Positions 26,008-35,496 of a stretch of DNA of 64,000 nt are shown one piece after another. Both the position numbers and the translations under genes were made by a program. The notes beneath the pieces were generated by a model, which was not told where the DNA came from, made no database searches, and worked only from the letters and a program-made list of their open reading frames with translations. The first letter of the stretch is position 1, and each line of letters begins with the position of its first letter. The stretch is from QHXW01 sp035297145 (lineage in GTDB: Bacteria > Acidobacteriota > Terriglobia > Bryobacterales > Bryobacteraceae), in NCBI GenBank assembly GCA_035297145.1, contig DATGZN010000115.1, forward strand, positions 1-64,000, read 5' to 3'.

Positions 26008-27126
26008 ATGATTACTCGTCGTTCCATTCTGAAAAGCGCGGCGCTCCCCCTGGCTGCACCGATGATCAATGTCGGCCGATTCGCCCTCTTCGCCCAGAGC
26101 AAAACTGATTACTCGTCGCGCACCCTGGAGTTGATTCGCAGGTCTACGGTGATCGATATGTTGGGTTTGCTCACATTGGACTTCGAGAAACTGTACGCAT
26201 GGCAGCTGGAGCCGGAGAGTTTTCAGAGCACCGATTTTCAAAAGTTGAAGGACTCGGGCACCACGGTTTTTCATCCGGCCGTGGGACACCATGAGGGGGA
26301 CATATACGCTGAATCCCTGAGAGACATGACGCTTTGGAACAACTTTGTTTCCCGGCACAGTGACTACTTCGTGCGTATCGACGGTCCGGCCGATCTCGCA
26401 TATGTCAAGTCGGTGGGCAAGATCGGCATCCTGATCGGCGAGCAAAACTCTGAGCACTTTCGATCGGTCGGGGATGTGGATCTGTTCTACAGATTGGGCC
26501 AGCGGGTTTCCCTGCTGGCTTCTCGAGCGAACCGGATCGGAAGCGGTGCCGGCGACGAGGCAGATGGAGGTCTGAGTGACTATGGGGTGCGGATCGTCGA
26601 GCGCATGAACAAACTGGGAATGGCAGTGGACGTTTCGCACTGTGGTGATCGGACCACGCTAGATACCTTCGAAGCCTCCCAAAAACCTGTACTCATCACC
26701 CATTCGAATTGCCGCGCACTGGTCCCTAACCGTCATCGCTGTAAGACGGATGAGGTGATCAAGAAAATGGCGGTCAAGGGCGGGGTGATGGGGATCACCC
26801 TGATCCGCAGTTTTGTGCGCGCACGGGGACCGACTACGATCGAACACGCGCTGGATCATATCGATCGTGTGGGGAGGCTATGCGGAGTGGAACACATCGG
26901 CATTGGAACCGACGTCGACCTTGACGGGCGGGCCAAACTTCCGCGGGAAGAATTGAGGGCACGGCGAATCAATCCCGCAACAACAGACCTGGACCGAATC
27001 AACTATCGCAAGAAGATTTACGATCTAACTGAGGGTCTGGTCCGGCGCAAGTATACCGACAGGAACATCGAACTCATCCTGGGCGGAAATTTTCAGCGTG
27101 CACTCTGCCAGATCTGGACCGCATAA
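26008..27126 (+). CDS. M19-like membrane dipeptidase family protein with Tat signal
   Basis: A 372-residue protein. MITRRSILKSAALPLAAPMI is a twin-arginine-type signal, so I start at ATG 26008 although the frame is open to 25903. Family blocks: MAVDVSHCGDRTTLDTFEAS, PVLITHSNCRAL (metal histidine), GGVMGITLIRSFV, HIGIGTDVDLDGRA, and LILGGNFQRAL near the end. The usual first metal motif HxD is replaced: the position reads VIDMLGLLTLDF, so one or two zinc ligands appear missing. It may be a variant subgroup with another substrate or altered metal binding. No ribosome site is seen at either start. Confidence 0.82.
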   Translation: MITRRSILKSAALPLAAPMINVGRFALFAQSKTDYSSRTLELIRRSTVIDMLGLLTLDFEKLYAWQLEPESFQSTDFQKLKDSGTTVFHPAVGHHEGDIYAESLRDMTLWNNFVSRHSDYFVRIDGPADLAYVKSVGKIGILIGEQNSEHFRSVGDVDLFYRLGQRVSLLASRANRIGSGAGDEADGGLSDYGVRIVERMNKLGMAVDVSHCGDRTTLDTFEASQKPVLITHSNCRALVPNRHRCKTDEVIKKMAVKGGVMGITLIRSFVRARGPTTIEHALDHIDRVGRLCGVEHIGIGTDVDLDGRAKLPREELRARRINPATTDLDRINYRKKIYDLTEGLVRRKYTDRNIELILGGNFQRALCQIWTA

Positions 27127-27347
27127 GCAGACAATCAAGGGCGCCAGCGCGTCTTTCCCCGCCTCTGTCCGACCCGACCGGCTTTCCCGACTCGATCGGA
27201 TTGGGACCTTTCGGACCGAATGACGATCAGGCCAGAAGACTGCTCCTAGGTCTCGATTGAGACCTTCGCACGCCGCGGACGACTCGCGTCAATTTGCGAT
27301 TCGACTCTTTTTCGGCTGCGAGTTCGGAATCACTCGGACAGGTGCAA

Positions 27348-27830
27348 TCATTTTGTCGGCGCCGCATTAGCTTTCGCGCGCTCTTTTCGGTTTACGGCCT
27401 TCGCATCAGCCTTTTGCTGCGGATCGGGTGGACTTGCCTCATCATCGCCGTACTTGAGGACGACCACCTTCACTCGCTGACGCCCGAACTTTTTTGCTTC
27501 TGCCTGGCTGGGCATGTAGACGTCGATGTGGTGGCCGTCCACCTTCCCACCAGTATCTTCCACGATATAGTCGCCGGAATAACGGCCAGCGCCATAAATG
27601 CGGATGCGGCTATTTAGCGGCAAAACCTTCCGGTCGGCGGCCACAGTTCCTGGATGCGACCACATGCCGGAAGCGCCCGTGCCCTCCACTGAATACGCAG
27701 TGGCGATGAAGTAACGGATAGTGGGCCGTCGATGCATTCCAGATGAGGGCGGCGACGCCGAAACGATCGTCAGGAGTGCACAAGTGCCCAGAGTGACAAA
27801 CGGTATTCGCAGAATGGGAGTCCCTCCCAC
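27348..27830 (-). CDS. 3D-domain protein (RlpA/MltA-like double-psi barrel)
   Basis: A 160-residue probably exported protein. RIPFVTLGTCALLTIVSASP is the signal-like segment. Residues ~40-130 form a 3D domain: ATAYSVEGTGASG, GTVAADRKVLPLNSRIRIYG, and VEDTGGKVDGHHIDVYMPS, which holds the three aspartates that give the domain its name. The tail is a lysine/alanine-rich stretch. The domain occurs in lytic transglycosylases and cell-wall remodelling proteins. The annotated start is a GTG without ribosome site; a GGGAGGG inside the first codons suggests that translation may begin a few codons later at a CTG or ATT. Confidence 0.82.
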   Translation of the reverse strand: MGGTPILRIPFVTLGTCALLTIVSASPPSSGMHRRPTIRYFIATAYSVEGTGASGMWSHPGTVAADRKVLPLNSRIRIYGAGRYSGDYIVEDTGGKVDGHHIDVYMPSQAEAKKFGRQRVKVVVLKYGDDEASPPDPQQKADAKAVNRKERAKANAAPTK

Positions 27831-27974
27831 AGGTTAGATGCAAGGACCAGCCAGATTGTGACACAAGGTAGGTCGTTACCGCTACCGGTTATACGACGTT
27901 GAGAATCCGCGGCGCGACCCGCGCTGAAGAGGATTCCGCTCTCGCGCAATCTGTCGTAGGGCCAGCGGAAGGAA

Positions 27975-28128
27975 AGCGTTAAGAAGTATTAGCGTCTAAT
28001 TCGGTCGCGAGCCGTGCCCTCGCCCGTCCGTTTCCGGCCCGTTCACCGCATAAACAGCTGCTCTCGAACGACCGTGCGCCGATGCGCCACCGACGCATTA
28101 GCGAGGTCTCGAAACGGGATGTCAAACA
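27975..28128. repeat. ~155-bp direct repeat, copy 1
   Basis: This stretch is nearly identical to 43718-43874 in the same orientation. The core from GTCGCGAGCCGTGCCC to GGTCTCGAAACGGG has about six substitutions and one indel over ~118 bases; the first 30 bases are more diverged. It ends 12 bases beyond the stop codon of the ADOP permease. The minus strand keeps a frame common to both copies (ANASVAHRRTVVRE). No terminal inverted repeats or transposase were found. Confidence 0.85.
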
Positions 28129-28140
28129 TTTGCTGGATGC

Positions 28141-30705
28141 TTACTCGGTCCGTAGTGCCACCATCGGCTGAACACTTGCCGCGCGCCAGGCGGGAAGCAC
28201 TGAAGCTACCAGCGCTGCCACGCCGAGGAGCAATGTGGCGAGCATCAGCATGACGGGATCCCACGGCTCCACGCCGAATAGCTGAGATGCCATCAACTTG
28301 CCAGCCCCGATTGCCGCAGGAATGCCAAGCACAAGGCCGATCCCTACTTGCCAGAATGCGCCGCCAAGCACCATCCCTATGACCGACCCGCGATCCGCAC
28401 CCAGCGCCATCCGCACACCTATTTCACTAGTCCGCCGCTCCACCAGGTACGCCAGCACTCCATACAACCCTACGGCCGACAGAACGAGCCCAAGGGCACC
28501 GAAGAGCGTTGTCAGGGTTGCAATCATGTTTTCCTGCTGGAAATCCGCGCTCACGATCTTTGTGTACGGGTCAACCCCGTAGAGCACCAAATTGGGGTCA
28601 ACGCTGGCCAGCGCTTTGCGGACACGCTCTTCCAGACCCGGCAAGTTCCCCGGCGCCCAAATCACGATGTTGTATAGATAATGCGACCAGGTTTCGCCGC
28701 CCCGGTCAGCCGGGTCGTTCCATTGCACGGTTTGTGCTTCCGGTAACCAATACATGGGCCGCACGGGTTTTTTGTAATCGTACGTCATGTAGCGGATATC
28801 ATTCGTCACTCCCACGATTTCGTACGTACCGGAATACTTGATCTTGTCCGGCCCGAAATGCTGCCCTATCGGGTTCTGGCCCGGGAAGAATCTCTTCGCA
28901 AAAGCCTGGTTGACTACCGCTACCTTGCGTGTCGCCCCAGTGTCCTGATCGCTGATGGGCCGGCCCAGCATGATCTTCGCGCCTATAGCCTCGAAGAAGC
29001 CCGGCATTACTCGCGCAAACCCGGAACCGGTGTCTTCTTTAGCGGGTGGCTCCGGCCTACCCTCGATGCGAATACCGTCGTTCCAGCTATCGCCCGTCAT
29101 TGGCGCATAAAGCGCCGACGCCACCATCCGCACACCGGGAATCTGGAGCAGGCTATCGTCAATCTGGCGAAACATCGGCTCCATCTGCTCCGGCTTGTAG
29201 TTGCCTAGCATTGGATTGATCGATGCGATATATCGGCCCTGCGTCTCGAATCCGAAATTCTGATGCTCCAGGTTTCGCAGGCTCTGGCCCAGCAGAGCCG
29301 CTGCAGAGAGCAAAACCAGCGACACCGCGATCTGCGCGATTACCAATGATTTCTGTGCCCAGGAGCGGCCGGCGCCAACGGAGCGGCTGGCGCCCCGCAG
29401 CGCCTCCGCCGGGTCGGTATGTGAAGTCATCCATGCCGGAGCGATCCCAAAGAGAACTCCGGTCAGAACCGATACTCCCAGTGTGAATAGCAGGACTGGC
29501 CAGGACGGTGTCGCCTCGATTGGGACGTAACCATTCGAGCCACCACTCTCGAAGGCCAGGCTCAAAATCAGCCTGGTGCCGGCATACGCCACGCCAATAC
29601 CCAAAACTGCTCCCATCATTGCCAGCAGCATGGATTCGACCAGTACCTTGCGGATGAGACGCCCGCGCGACGCACCCAACGCAACGCGTAGAGACGTTTG
29701 CGCGCGATCCTTCAACCCGCGCGCGAGCATCAGGTTTGCCAGATTGGCGCAGGCTACAAGCAGTACGCTTCCTGCTGCTATCAGCAGCAACTTCAGTCCA
29801 TCTTCATATTGGTCGCGCATGGCGGCCACTCCCGCGCCGCCTGGAATGATGTGCAGTGTTTGCTGCGGCCAGAGCTGCTTCTCGCCGGGCTCCATGTCCG
29901 GCACATGGCTGGCCAACCAGTCATGGAATTCCACCTTCAGTTCCGCTTCGAGCGACTTGGGGTTAACTCCTGGACGCGCTCGTCCGATCAGGTCGAGAAA
30001 GTTGCCGTTCGGCCTCTTCAGTCGCGCTGTCTCGCCGTCGATCAATAGTTCTGTCGTTAGCGGTATCCAGAAATCCGGCATGCCCCAGTCTGCCAGCTTC
30101 GCCCCGTAAAACCCCGGCGCCGCCACGCCGATCACCGTGAACGGATGACCGTTTATCAGGTAACTGGCGCCAACCACGGAGGGGTCGGAGCCGTATTTCT
30201 CCTGCCAGACGTGGTAGCTCATGACCGCGACCGATGAGGCGCCCTCCCGGTCGTCCGCGTCAGTCATCATCCGCCCGATCCAGGGCTGCACGCCAAAAGT
30301 CCTGAAGAAATTGCCGGACACGAACTGGCCATTGCGGGTATCCGCCTGCGCGTTCGATCCCGCCCTGCGGACGCCCAGCGGTGCATTCCCGGCCTGAAGT
30401 GCAGCCAAATCGGTGAACTCGGGCGTGTGCGCGCGAAAGTTCTTGTATGCCTCCCACGAGAACAGCGAAAAATCTCCCTCATCGCCCTGGGTATATCCAC
30501 CCCAGTTGCAACAGCGGATTTTATCCCCGATCCTCCACAACTCCTCTGGCCTGGTCACCGGCAGCGACTTCAGCATCACTTGGTGCACGAGGGTAAAGAT
30601 CGCCGTCGTCGCTCCGATTCCCAGTGCTAGTGTCATCACCGCCGTGGTGGTGATGCCCGGCGCCTTACGCAGATGGCGCAGCGCCTCCCGCAAATCAGTC
30701 AACAC
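28141..30705 (-). CDS. ADOP-type ABC transporter permease (MacB/FtsX family)
   Basis: An 854-residue membrane protein made of two tandem MacB periplasmic/FtsX units, the acidobacterial duplicated orphan permease layout. LTDLREALRHLRKAPGITT and LALGIGATTAIFTLVHQVML open it. The first FtsX block has LLIAAGSVLLVACANLANLM near residue 400, and the second closes with RRTSEIGVRMALGADRGSVI and SVLPAWRAASVQPMVALRTE. No ATPase gene is adjacent. I start at the GTG at 30705, behind GGGGGGACCA, because the frame upstream (to 31107) shows no homology. Unlike the copy at 52294 it lacks the N-terminal helical prefix domain and has no PadR gene next to it. Probable role: export or signalling at the envelope. 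Confidence 0.88.
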   Translation of the reverse strand: MLTDLREALRHLRKAPGITTTAVMTLALGIGATTAIFTLVHQVMLKSLPVTRPEELWRIGDKIRCCNWGGYTQGDEGDFSLFSWEAYKNFRAHTPEFTDLAALQAGNAPLGVRRAGSNAQADTRNGQFVSGNFFRTFGVQPWIGRMMTDADDREGASSVAVMSYHVWQEKYGSDPSVVGASYLINGHPFTVIGVAAPGFYGAKLADWGMPDFWIPLTTELLIDGETARLKRPNGNFLDLIGRARPGVNPKSLEAELKVEFHDWLASHVPDMEPGEKQLWPQQTLHIIPGGAGVAAMRDQYEDGLKLLLIAAGSVLLVACANLANLMLARGLKDRAQTSLRVALGASRGRLIRKVLVESMLLAMMGAVLGIGVAYAGTRLILSLAFESGGSNGYVPIEATPSWPVLLFTLGVSVLTGVLFGIAPAWMTSHTDPAEALRGASRSVGAGRSWAQKSLVIAQIAVSLVLLSAAALLGQSLRNLEHQNFGFETQGRYIASINPMLGNYKPEQMEPMFRQIDDSLLQIPGVRMVASALYAPMTGDSWNDGIRIEGRPEPPAKEDTGSGFARVMPGFFEAIGAKIMLGRPISDQDTGATRKVAVVNQAFAKRFFPGQNPIGQHFGPDKIKYSGTYEIVGVTNDIRYMTYDYKKPVRPMYWLPEAQTVQWNDPADRGGETWSHYLYNIVIWAPGNLPGLEERVRKALASVDPNLVLYGVDPYTKIVSADFQQENMIATLTTLFGALGLVLSAVGLYGVLAYLVERRTSEIGVRMALGADRGSVIGMVLGGAFWQVGIGLVLGIPAAIGAGKLMASQLFGVEPWDPVMLMLATLLLGVAALVASVLPAWRAASVQPMVALRTE

Positions 30706-31072
30706 TGGTCCCCCCAATCCTGGCCCTGATATTTGACATTCTGTCTGGCAGCCAACAGTTCTGGAAACGGTTCTTGTTTCTTGCCCACAAATGCGTAAGT
30801 CTTTGAGAGCAGATTGCTTTGCCAATCGCCAGCGCAGGCGGAAGCTACTTGTACCGCCTGAAAGACGGATAATCTCATCCCTCTTTATACTGTTCTTCCA
30901 CGAAAAAGTTACGTGATGCCGCATCGCAACCGTACAAAACCGGGCCATTGCAAAGCCGCCCCCTGACTTCGTCGAGCTTAGGAATTCCCGGTTGACGAGT
31001 TGTCGCCTGCCCCTACTCACGCTTGTCGGGGTGTCGAAACGGCAATCTAGCGTTAATTCGCATTCACGGTAG

Positions 31073-31504
31073 CTATCTGCGGCCTGATAGCGCGAAAGGC
31101 GAATCACCCGACCGGCTGCTTCCAGGTTCGGCCGCGAAGGCAGGGCCGTATTGCGCAGCGCGAAGACCGGAAAAATTTGAGGAACGTGGATTGGTTGGCG
31201 GAGTCCATACCACTTCTAAAGTGACCGGCAGCAAACCTCCACCCGTCATGCCTAACTGAACGGCGGCAGCATGAGAAAGGTCGATGACCCGCGATTTCAC
31301 GAATGGCCCGCGATCGTTGATCCGAACCACAACACTCCCCGCTCCATCGAGACGGTGAACCCGCACCCTGGTGCCGAAGGGAAACGTCCGGTGCGCGGCT
31401 GTCAGCTTCTCTTGATCGTAGATCTCTCCGCTCGCTGAACGTTGCCCATGGTAGGGCGCGCCATACCAGCTCGCGAAGCCGCTCTCGGACGGTCGCTGAA
31501 TCAA
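31073..31504 (-). CDS. RlpA-like double-psi beta-barrel protein without signal peptide
   Basis: A 143-residue protein with a full RlpA DPBB domain: SGFASWYGAPYHGQRSASGE, KLTAAHRTFPFGTRVRVHRL, VVVRINDRGPFVKSRVIDLS and HAAAVQLGM. RlpA proteins are lytic transglycosylases or peptidoglycan-binding lipoproteins of the cell envelope. I start at the TTG at 31504 because AGAGGAG lies five bases before it; a TTG at 31531 is possible. Neither start gives a signal peptide, so either the exported N-terminus has been lost or the protein leaves another way. The C-terminal 40 residues after the barrel look disordered. Confidence 0.78.
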   Translation of the reverse strand: MIQRPSESGFASWYGAPYHGQRSASGEIYDQEKLTAAHRTFPFGTRVRVHRLDGAGSVVVRINDRGPFVKSRVIDLSHAAAVQLGMTGGGLLPVTLEVVWTPPTNPRSSNFSGLRAAQYGPAFAAEPGSSRSGDSPFALSGRR

Positions 31505-32181
31505 AGGATCTCCTCTATCGTGTTCCCACAACTGGAGGTGAACCTATCGGCATCCATAGGTCCGCCGCACCCCACCGCTCCCTTCAAGTCGTCCTATCGA
31601 AAGTGCCACGGCCCGACCGCTCTTCTGCTCCCGGCCATTTCCCGCCGTGGCACTCCCGATACGACACTAACGACTTCCGAGGACCTATTTCCGCGACCGC
31701 AGTTTGACGGGAGCGATCAGGGCTAATGCCATGCTTCCGATGTGGACTTATGAAGAGGGCGTGAGACGCATTCTCGCGCGTTGAGAATACCCGAGGTAAC
31801 GGACATTCCGAGCCTGGAGAAGGCCCGCGACAACAGTCTACGGGGTTGCTGGACGCATTTCGGACGCACTTCGGACGGGCTAACGGACTCTGGGGAGCGC
31901 CGAGTGCGCGAAGGTCCTGCATGACTTGCGCGGCAATCCGAAGCCGAGATTGAATCCGGACTGAGGTGTGCAGCGGAGGGAGGGGCGTTCGTCGAGATCG
32001 TGGTCTCAACTAATTGGCGAAAACCCTTGCATTTCGGCTGAAGCAGCAGGTGCATGCCGACGCACCTCTCTGGCCAACGGACGGTATAGATCGCGTCGAA
32101 AAACGTTAAAACTTTGGGCCGACTTTTATCGAAGCTTTTAGGGTTGACAACACCATTTTAATTGGGGACAATCGCGCCACC
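31505..32181. other. 677-base gene-free stretch
   Basis: No convincing gene or RNA was found here. The last 40 bases contain the promoter of the next gene. Frames are short on both strands and have no ribosome sites. Confidence 0.5.
32144..32172 (+). promoter_or_regulatory. Sigma-70-type promoter close to the start codon
   Basis: TTGACA (32144-32149) and GACAAT (32167-32172) are 17 bases apart. The ATG at 32182 follows nine bases after the -10 box and the short gap (CGCGCCACC) has no Shine-Dalgarno sequence, so the mRNA leader would be nearly absent. Confidence 0.5.
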
Positions 32182-35100
32182 ATGGCAGAGACCCACACGC
32201 TCAGTGTCCTTGGGCCAGGCATTGTCAAGCCAGGAATCCCCATCATCACCGGCCCTCCCCTGGGTTCCACCAACGGCCCTCCCATTAGCGCAACAAATCC
32301 GGTGGTCCTTGCGCGCCTGAGCTCGTTGCGGGCACTGCTGAAGACGATTGGAATCACAGACATCTCATCCCTGGGCACGTTGAATGTGGGCGCGATACCG
32401 TCCGGTAACGTGCTCGTTCAGGGCGGCCTGACGACACCACCCACGCCCGGCCGCCCCGTTCCTTCAACGGGGGCGGGGATAGGCCAGGGCGGGGTTCAGC
32501 CGGCGCCCGTCGTCCCTGTCTCTTTCAGCGGCGCTAGGCAGCTCTCCCGTCTCGCAGATGGTGCGCTTCAGGTACGTTCACTCGCGGGCACGGCAATACC
32601 GCTGCCCGCTCTACGGCTTCCCCAGTTTCAACACCACTCGCCGCCGCTCAGCATCTTCGATGCAATCTGGGTAGCAAAAACCATCAACCTGCTCGACGGC
32701 ACTAACGTTATCATTCAACCGCCGGGCGCAGCAAACCTGTTGATCATCGCTGAGAGCATCGTCCTCGGGAGCGGCGTAAGTTTTTCGTGGCAGCAGCAAC
32801 CCGCTTCATGGCAGCCTGCTACACCGAATGCCACAGCAGGAGTTGTTGTGCCGGCCCCCCCGGCACCAGGAGCACTAACCACCCGGGGCACTGGCACCCT
32901 AGGTACCGGCGGATCGGCGCTGGCAGCAGCCAATGGCGGCGACGGCGATTCTGGCGCTCCCGGCCCAGTCGTAGAAATCTGGACCCTCAGCATGAGCGGG
33001 GTTCTGAGTCTCGACCTAGTGGGGCAGGATGGTCAGCCAGGTGGCCGCGGCCAGGATGGCCAGCCAGGTGGCCCAGGGGGTCAAGGTGGGCCGTCGGACC
33101 CTGGTCTGTTTTGCACCTATGGACCTGGGTCGGGGGGGACAGGGGGAGCCGGCGGGCCCGGTGGCCAGGGCGGGAATGGCGGGGATGGGGGAAGTGGCGG
33201 GCAGTTCACTTTGTACGCTCCAGCCGCGTTCCAACAGACCTATGTAGGTGCGGGCCTCATCCTTCATACAGACGCGGGCGCTGGCGGCATCGGTGGCAGC
33301 GGAGGAGTGGCTGGGGCTGGAGGCGCAGGCGGTGCCCGCGGCGTTTGGGCAAACAAATTTTGCCAACAGGTTGGAAAGGGTTCAAGTAGTTCGACTGGTA
33401 GCGTCGGCCCTGCAGGTACCCCTGGAAGGACGGGCAACGTGGGAAACGCCGGAGCTGCTGGCACGCCCCAGACCCCCGCTCTCTTTAACGCGATTACCGC
33501 GCAGGATTTCATCACCGAGCTTACGGCGCCGCAGGTCGCCTCGCTATCAGCCAACTTCGGAAGCGTGGGCGACAGCATTACGCTTGTCGGAGGAAATCTT
33601 GAACCGACGGATGTCATCCTGGTCGACAACGTCGCGGCTGCGACCACAATCTCATCCAATACGACTGCCACCTTCGTCGTCCCGGACGTACAAGGAGGGC
33701 AAACCCAGGTCGTTCTTCAGCGCACCGATGGGGAGCTCTCTAATCCCGCCGCGTTTACCGTCCTCCCGAAAATCGCTTTGATTTCCTCCGATCGGGAGAA
33801 GCGAGGAGCGATTCTCTGGGGTTCCAATGCCACCATCGTCGGAAGCGGGTTCTCAGCAAGCTGCCGGGTCCAGATAAACCTCGCAGATACCCCGAGCACT
33901 TTTGTGGACCAGCACACACTCACTCTTCAGTTCACCCGACCGGGCGGCGACCCGCTAGTTTTCGCTGGAGCGACCGACCCCTTTGCGTCCACCGCCACCG
34001 TAGGGGTCCTGCTGCCGACCGGAGCGAACCAGAGCACGGTAACGGTTCCGGTCGCGATCTGCCGAATCGCTGCAATCGGTGACTCGGTGGTCTGGGGCCA
34101 GGGTCTCTCGCCCGCCCCTCCCTCGATGAAGTTTGTGGATTTGGTTCGAGACGCAATCTCCACCCACTTGGGCGACATCGACACGTTCGTCGACATGCGA
34201 GCTCATTCAGCAGCCGTCTTGGGAGCCGCCACTGGAGCTCCAGCCGCTTCGGGGGAGATCCCGGACGCGGCGCCCAATATCCCAGCCCAGCTCGCCGCCA
34301 TTGGCGCCATCAAGAGCCCAAAAGATATCGACGTTGTGGTCGTGGACGGCGGCATCAACGACGTGGGAGTCGGCACCATCCTCAATCCGAATACTGGGAC
34401 GGCAACCTTGACGGCAGCGACCACGGCGGCGTGCGGCACGGCGATGACGACGCTTCTCGGCACAATCATCGCGACATGTCCGAACGCTCAGATTGTCGTC
34501 ACGGGCTACTACCCGATCCTTAGCCCATCGAGCAACGCGCTGCTCATTGGACTCATGGTGGCGCCTTTGTTCAATTTCTTCTTCCCGGGGATCGGTCTGG
34601 TTTTTGAAGCCGTTGAAATCAGCAACATCCTGAACAACTGCGCAACCTTCTTCCGCGTATCGTCCACAGCGTTAGGTGGTGCCGTCGCCGCAGCCAACGC
34701 AGCCGCAGCAACAGCCAAGCTCCCACCTCCCGCCGGGCTTCTATCGCTGCCAGGGCTTCCGCCTGTAACCTTCGCCGCCCCACCGTTCACGAACGACAAC
34801 GCCGCCCTGGCGCCCTCGGCTTGGCTTTTTGGGATCAACGCCAATGGTAGCCCGCAGGATCCGGTCGCCGGCACCCGCAGGGCCGCCTGTGCCGTGGCGT
34901 TCCCCGGAGGCGGCGCTGTGCAGATCTTCTGTGACGACGCATCGGTGGGCCACCCCAACCAGCTCGGCGCGATCCAGTTCTCCGACGCGATCCTGAACGC
35001 GCTCTTCGGCACTCCTTGTGTGTTCACCTGCCGAGGGGGGACGTTTAACTCGACCCTCACCAAAGTTGTAGCAGTGCCCGGCTTCACGGGCGCATTGATC

Positions 35101-35496
35101 GTAAATGAGGTGCAGGGGCTTCTCATCATTCCGAGGCCGGGTTGGGCTATCCCGATCCCGGGGCTCACGGGACCAGCTACGCTCATCCAGACCGGACCGG
35201 CGCCATTCACACCCGGGCCTCTCGAAGGAAGCACCCAGGTGCTGTCAATTCCTGCGACGATCAGTGGTAACGTTGGCCTGTTATCGATCTCGGCGTCCAA
35301 CCCGCTGACCACGGGCCTAGCAACGCCCCCGGGCCCCTCCCCGCCCGCGGGCCTACCCCCGGTGACGGGAGCAGGACTACCTAAAGGAGCTATCGGAACG
35401 ATCACACTGGTCATGGCGGGAATCCTGGCCGGGGCCCCGGGGACGCCACCGTTCACACTGATTCTCCCGGGCACGCTCGCACCCGTCCCGGCCTGA
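32182..35496 (+). CDS. Large Gly-rich protein with TIG/IPT domains and SGNH hydrolase domain
   Basis: A 1104-residue protein of unusual build. Residues 1-230 are a Pro/Gly/Ala-rich N-terminus with a beta-like part (LSIFDAIWVAKTINLLDGTN). Residues ~235-430 are rich in glycine, with collagen-like runs such as GQDGQPGGRGQDGQPGG. Residues ~449-530 form an IPT/TIG Ig-like domain (NFGSVGDSITLVGGNLEPTD) and a second follows to ~620. An SGNH/GDSL hydrolase domain begins at ~626 with IAAIGDSVVWGQGL (Ser in GDS, residue ~635), has DGGINDVG at ~722 and DDASVGHPNQLGA at ~917, so all catalytic blocks are present. The last ~150 residues are Pro/Gly-rich. No signal peptide is visible. It could be a surface esterase acting on polysaccharide or lipid. 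Confidence 0.75.
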   Translation: MAETHTLSVLGPGIVKPGIPIITGPPLGSTNGPPISATNPVVLARLSSLRALLKTIGITDISSLGTLNVGAIPSGNVLVQGGLTTPPTPGRPVPSTGAGIGQGGVQPAPVVPVSFSGARQLSRLADGALQVRSLAGTAIPLPALRLPQFQHHSPPLSIFDAIWVAKTINLLDGTNVIIQPPGAANLLIIAESIVLGSGVSFSWQQQPASWQPATPNATAGVVVPAPPAPGALTTRGTGTLGTGGSALAAANGGDGDSGAPGPVVEIWTLSMSGVLSLDLVGQDGQPGGRGQDGQPGGPGGQGGPSDPGLFCTYGPGSGGTGGAGGPGGQGGNGGDGGSGGQFTLYAPAAFQQTYVGAGLILHTDAGAGGIGGSGGVAGAGGAGGARGVWANKFCQQVGKGSSSSTGSVGPAGTPGRTGNVGNAGAAGTPQTPALFNAITAQDFITELTAPQVASLSANFGSVGDSITLVGGNLEPTDVILVDNVAAATTISSNTTATFVVPDVQGGQTQVVLQRTDGELSNPAAFTVLPKIALISSDREKRGAILWGSNATIVGSGFSASCRVQINLADTPSTFVDQHTLTLQFTRPGGDPLVFAGATDPFASTATVGVLLPTGANQSTVTVPVAICRIAAIGDSVVWGQGLSPAPPSMKFVDLVRDAISTHLGDIDTFVDMRAHSAAVLGAATGAPAASGEIPDAAPNIPAQLAAIGAIKSPKDIDVVVVDGGINDVGVGTILNPNTGTATLTAATTAACGTAMTTLLGTIIATCPNAQIVVTGYYPILSPSSNALLIGLMVAPLFNFFFPGIGLVFEAVEISNILNNCATFFRVSSTALGGAVAAANAAAATAKLPPPAGLLSLPGLPPVTFAAPPFTNDNAALAPSAWLFGINANGSPQDPVAGTRRAACAVAFPGGGAVQIFCDDASVGHPNQLGAIQFSDAILNALFGTPCVFTCRGGTFNSTLTKVVAVPGFTGALIVNEVQGLLIIPRPGWAIPIPGLTGPATLIQTGPAPFTPGPLEGSTQVLSIPATISGNVGLLSISASNPLTTGLATPPGPSPPAGLPPVTGAGLPKGAIGTITLVMAGILAGAPGTPPFTLILPGTLAPVPA

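Noticed and set aside
25846..26640. 264-codon minus-strand frame over the dipeptidase gene
   Set aside because: Most of it is the shadow of the M19 gene. Only the last ~50 codons (25846-26007, with SVGWLYFHALNEIAGTSE) look protein-like and could be a gene scrap, but no family or start is visible.
30706..31107. In-frame extension of the ADOP permease at 28141
   Set aside because: The residues are low-quality and do not resemble the helical prefix domain of the other ADOP permease; GTG 30705 fits the family start.
33016..33389. Collagen-like frames in three registers over the glycine-rich region
   Set aside because: They arise from the repetitive GGN codons of the large gene; only the plus frame that continues into TIG and SGNH domains is supported.
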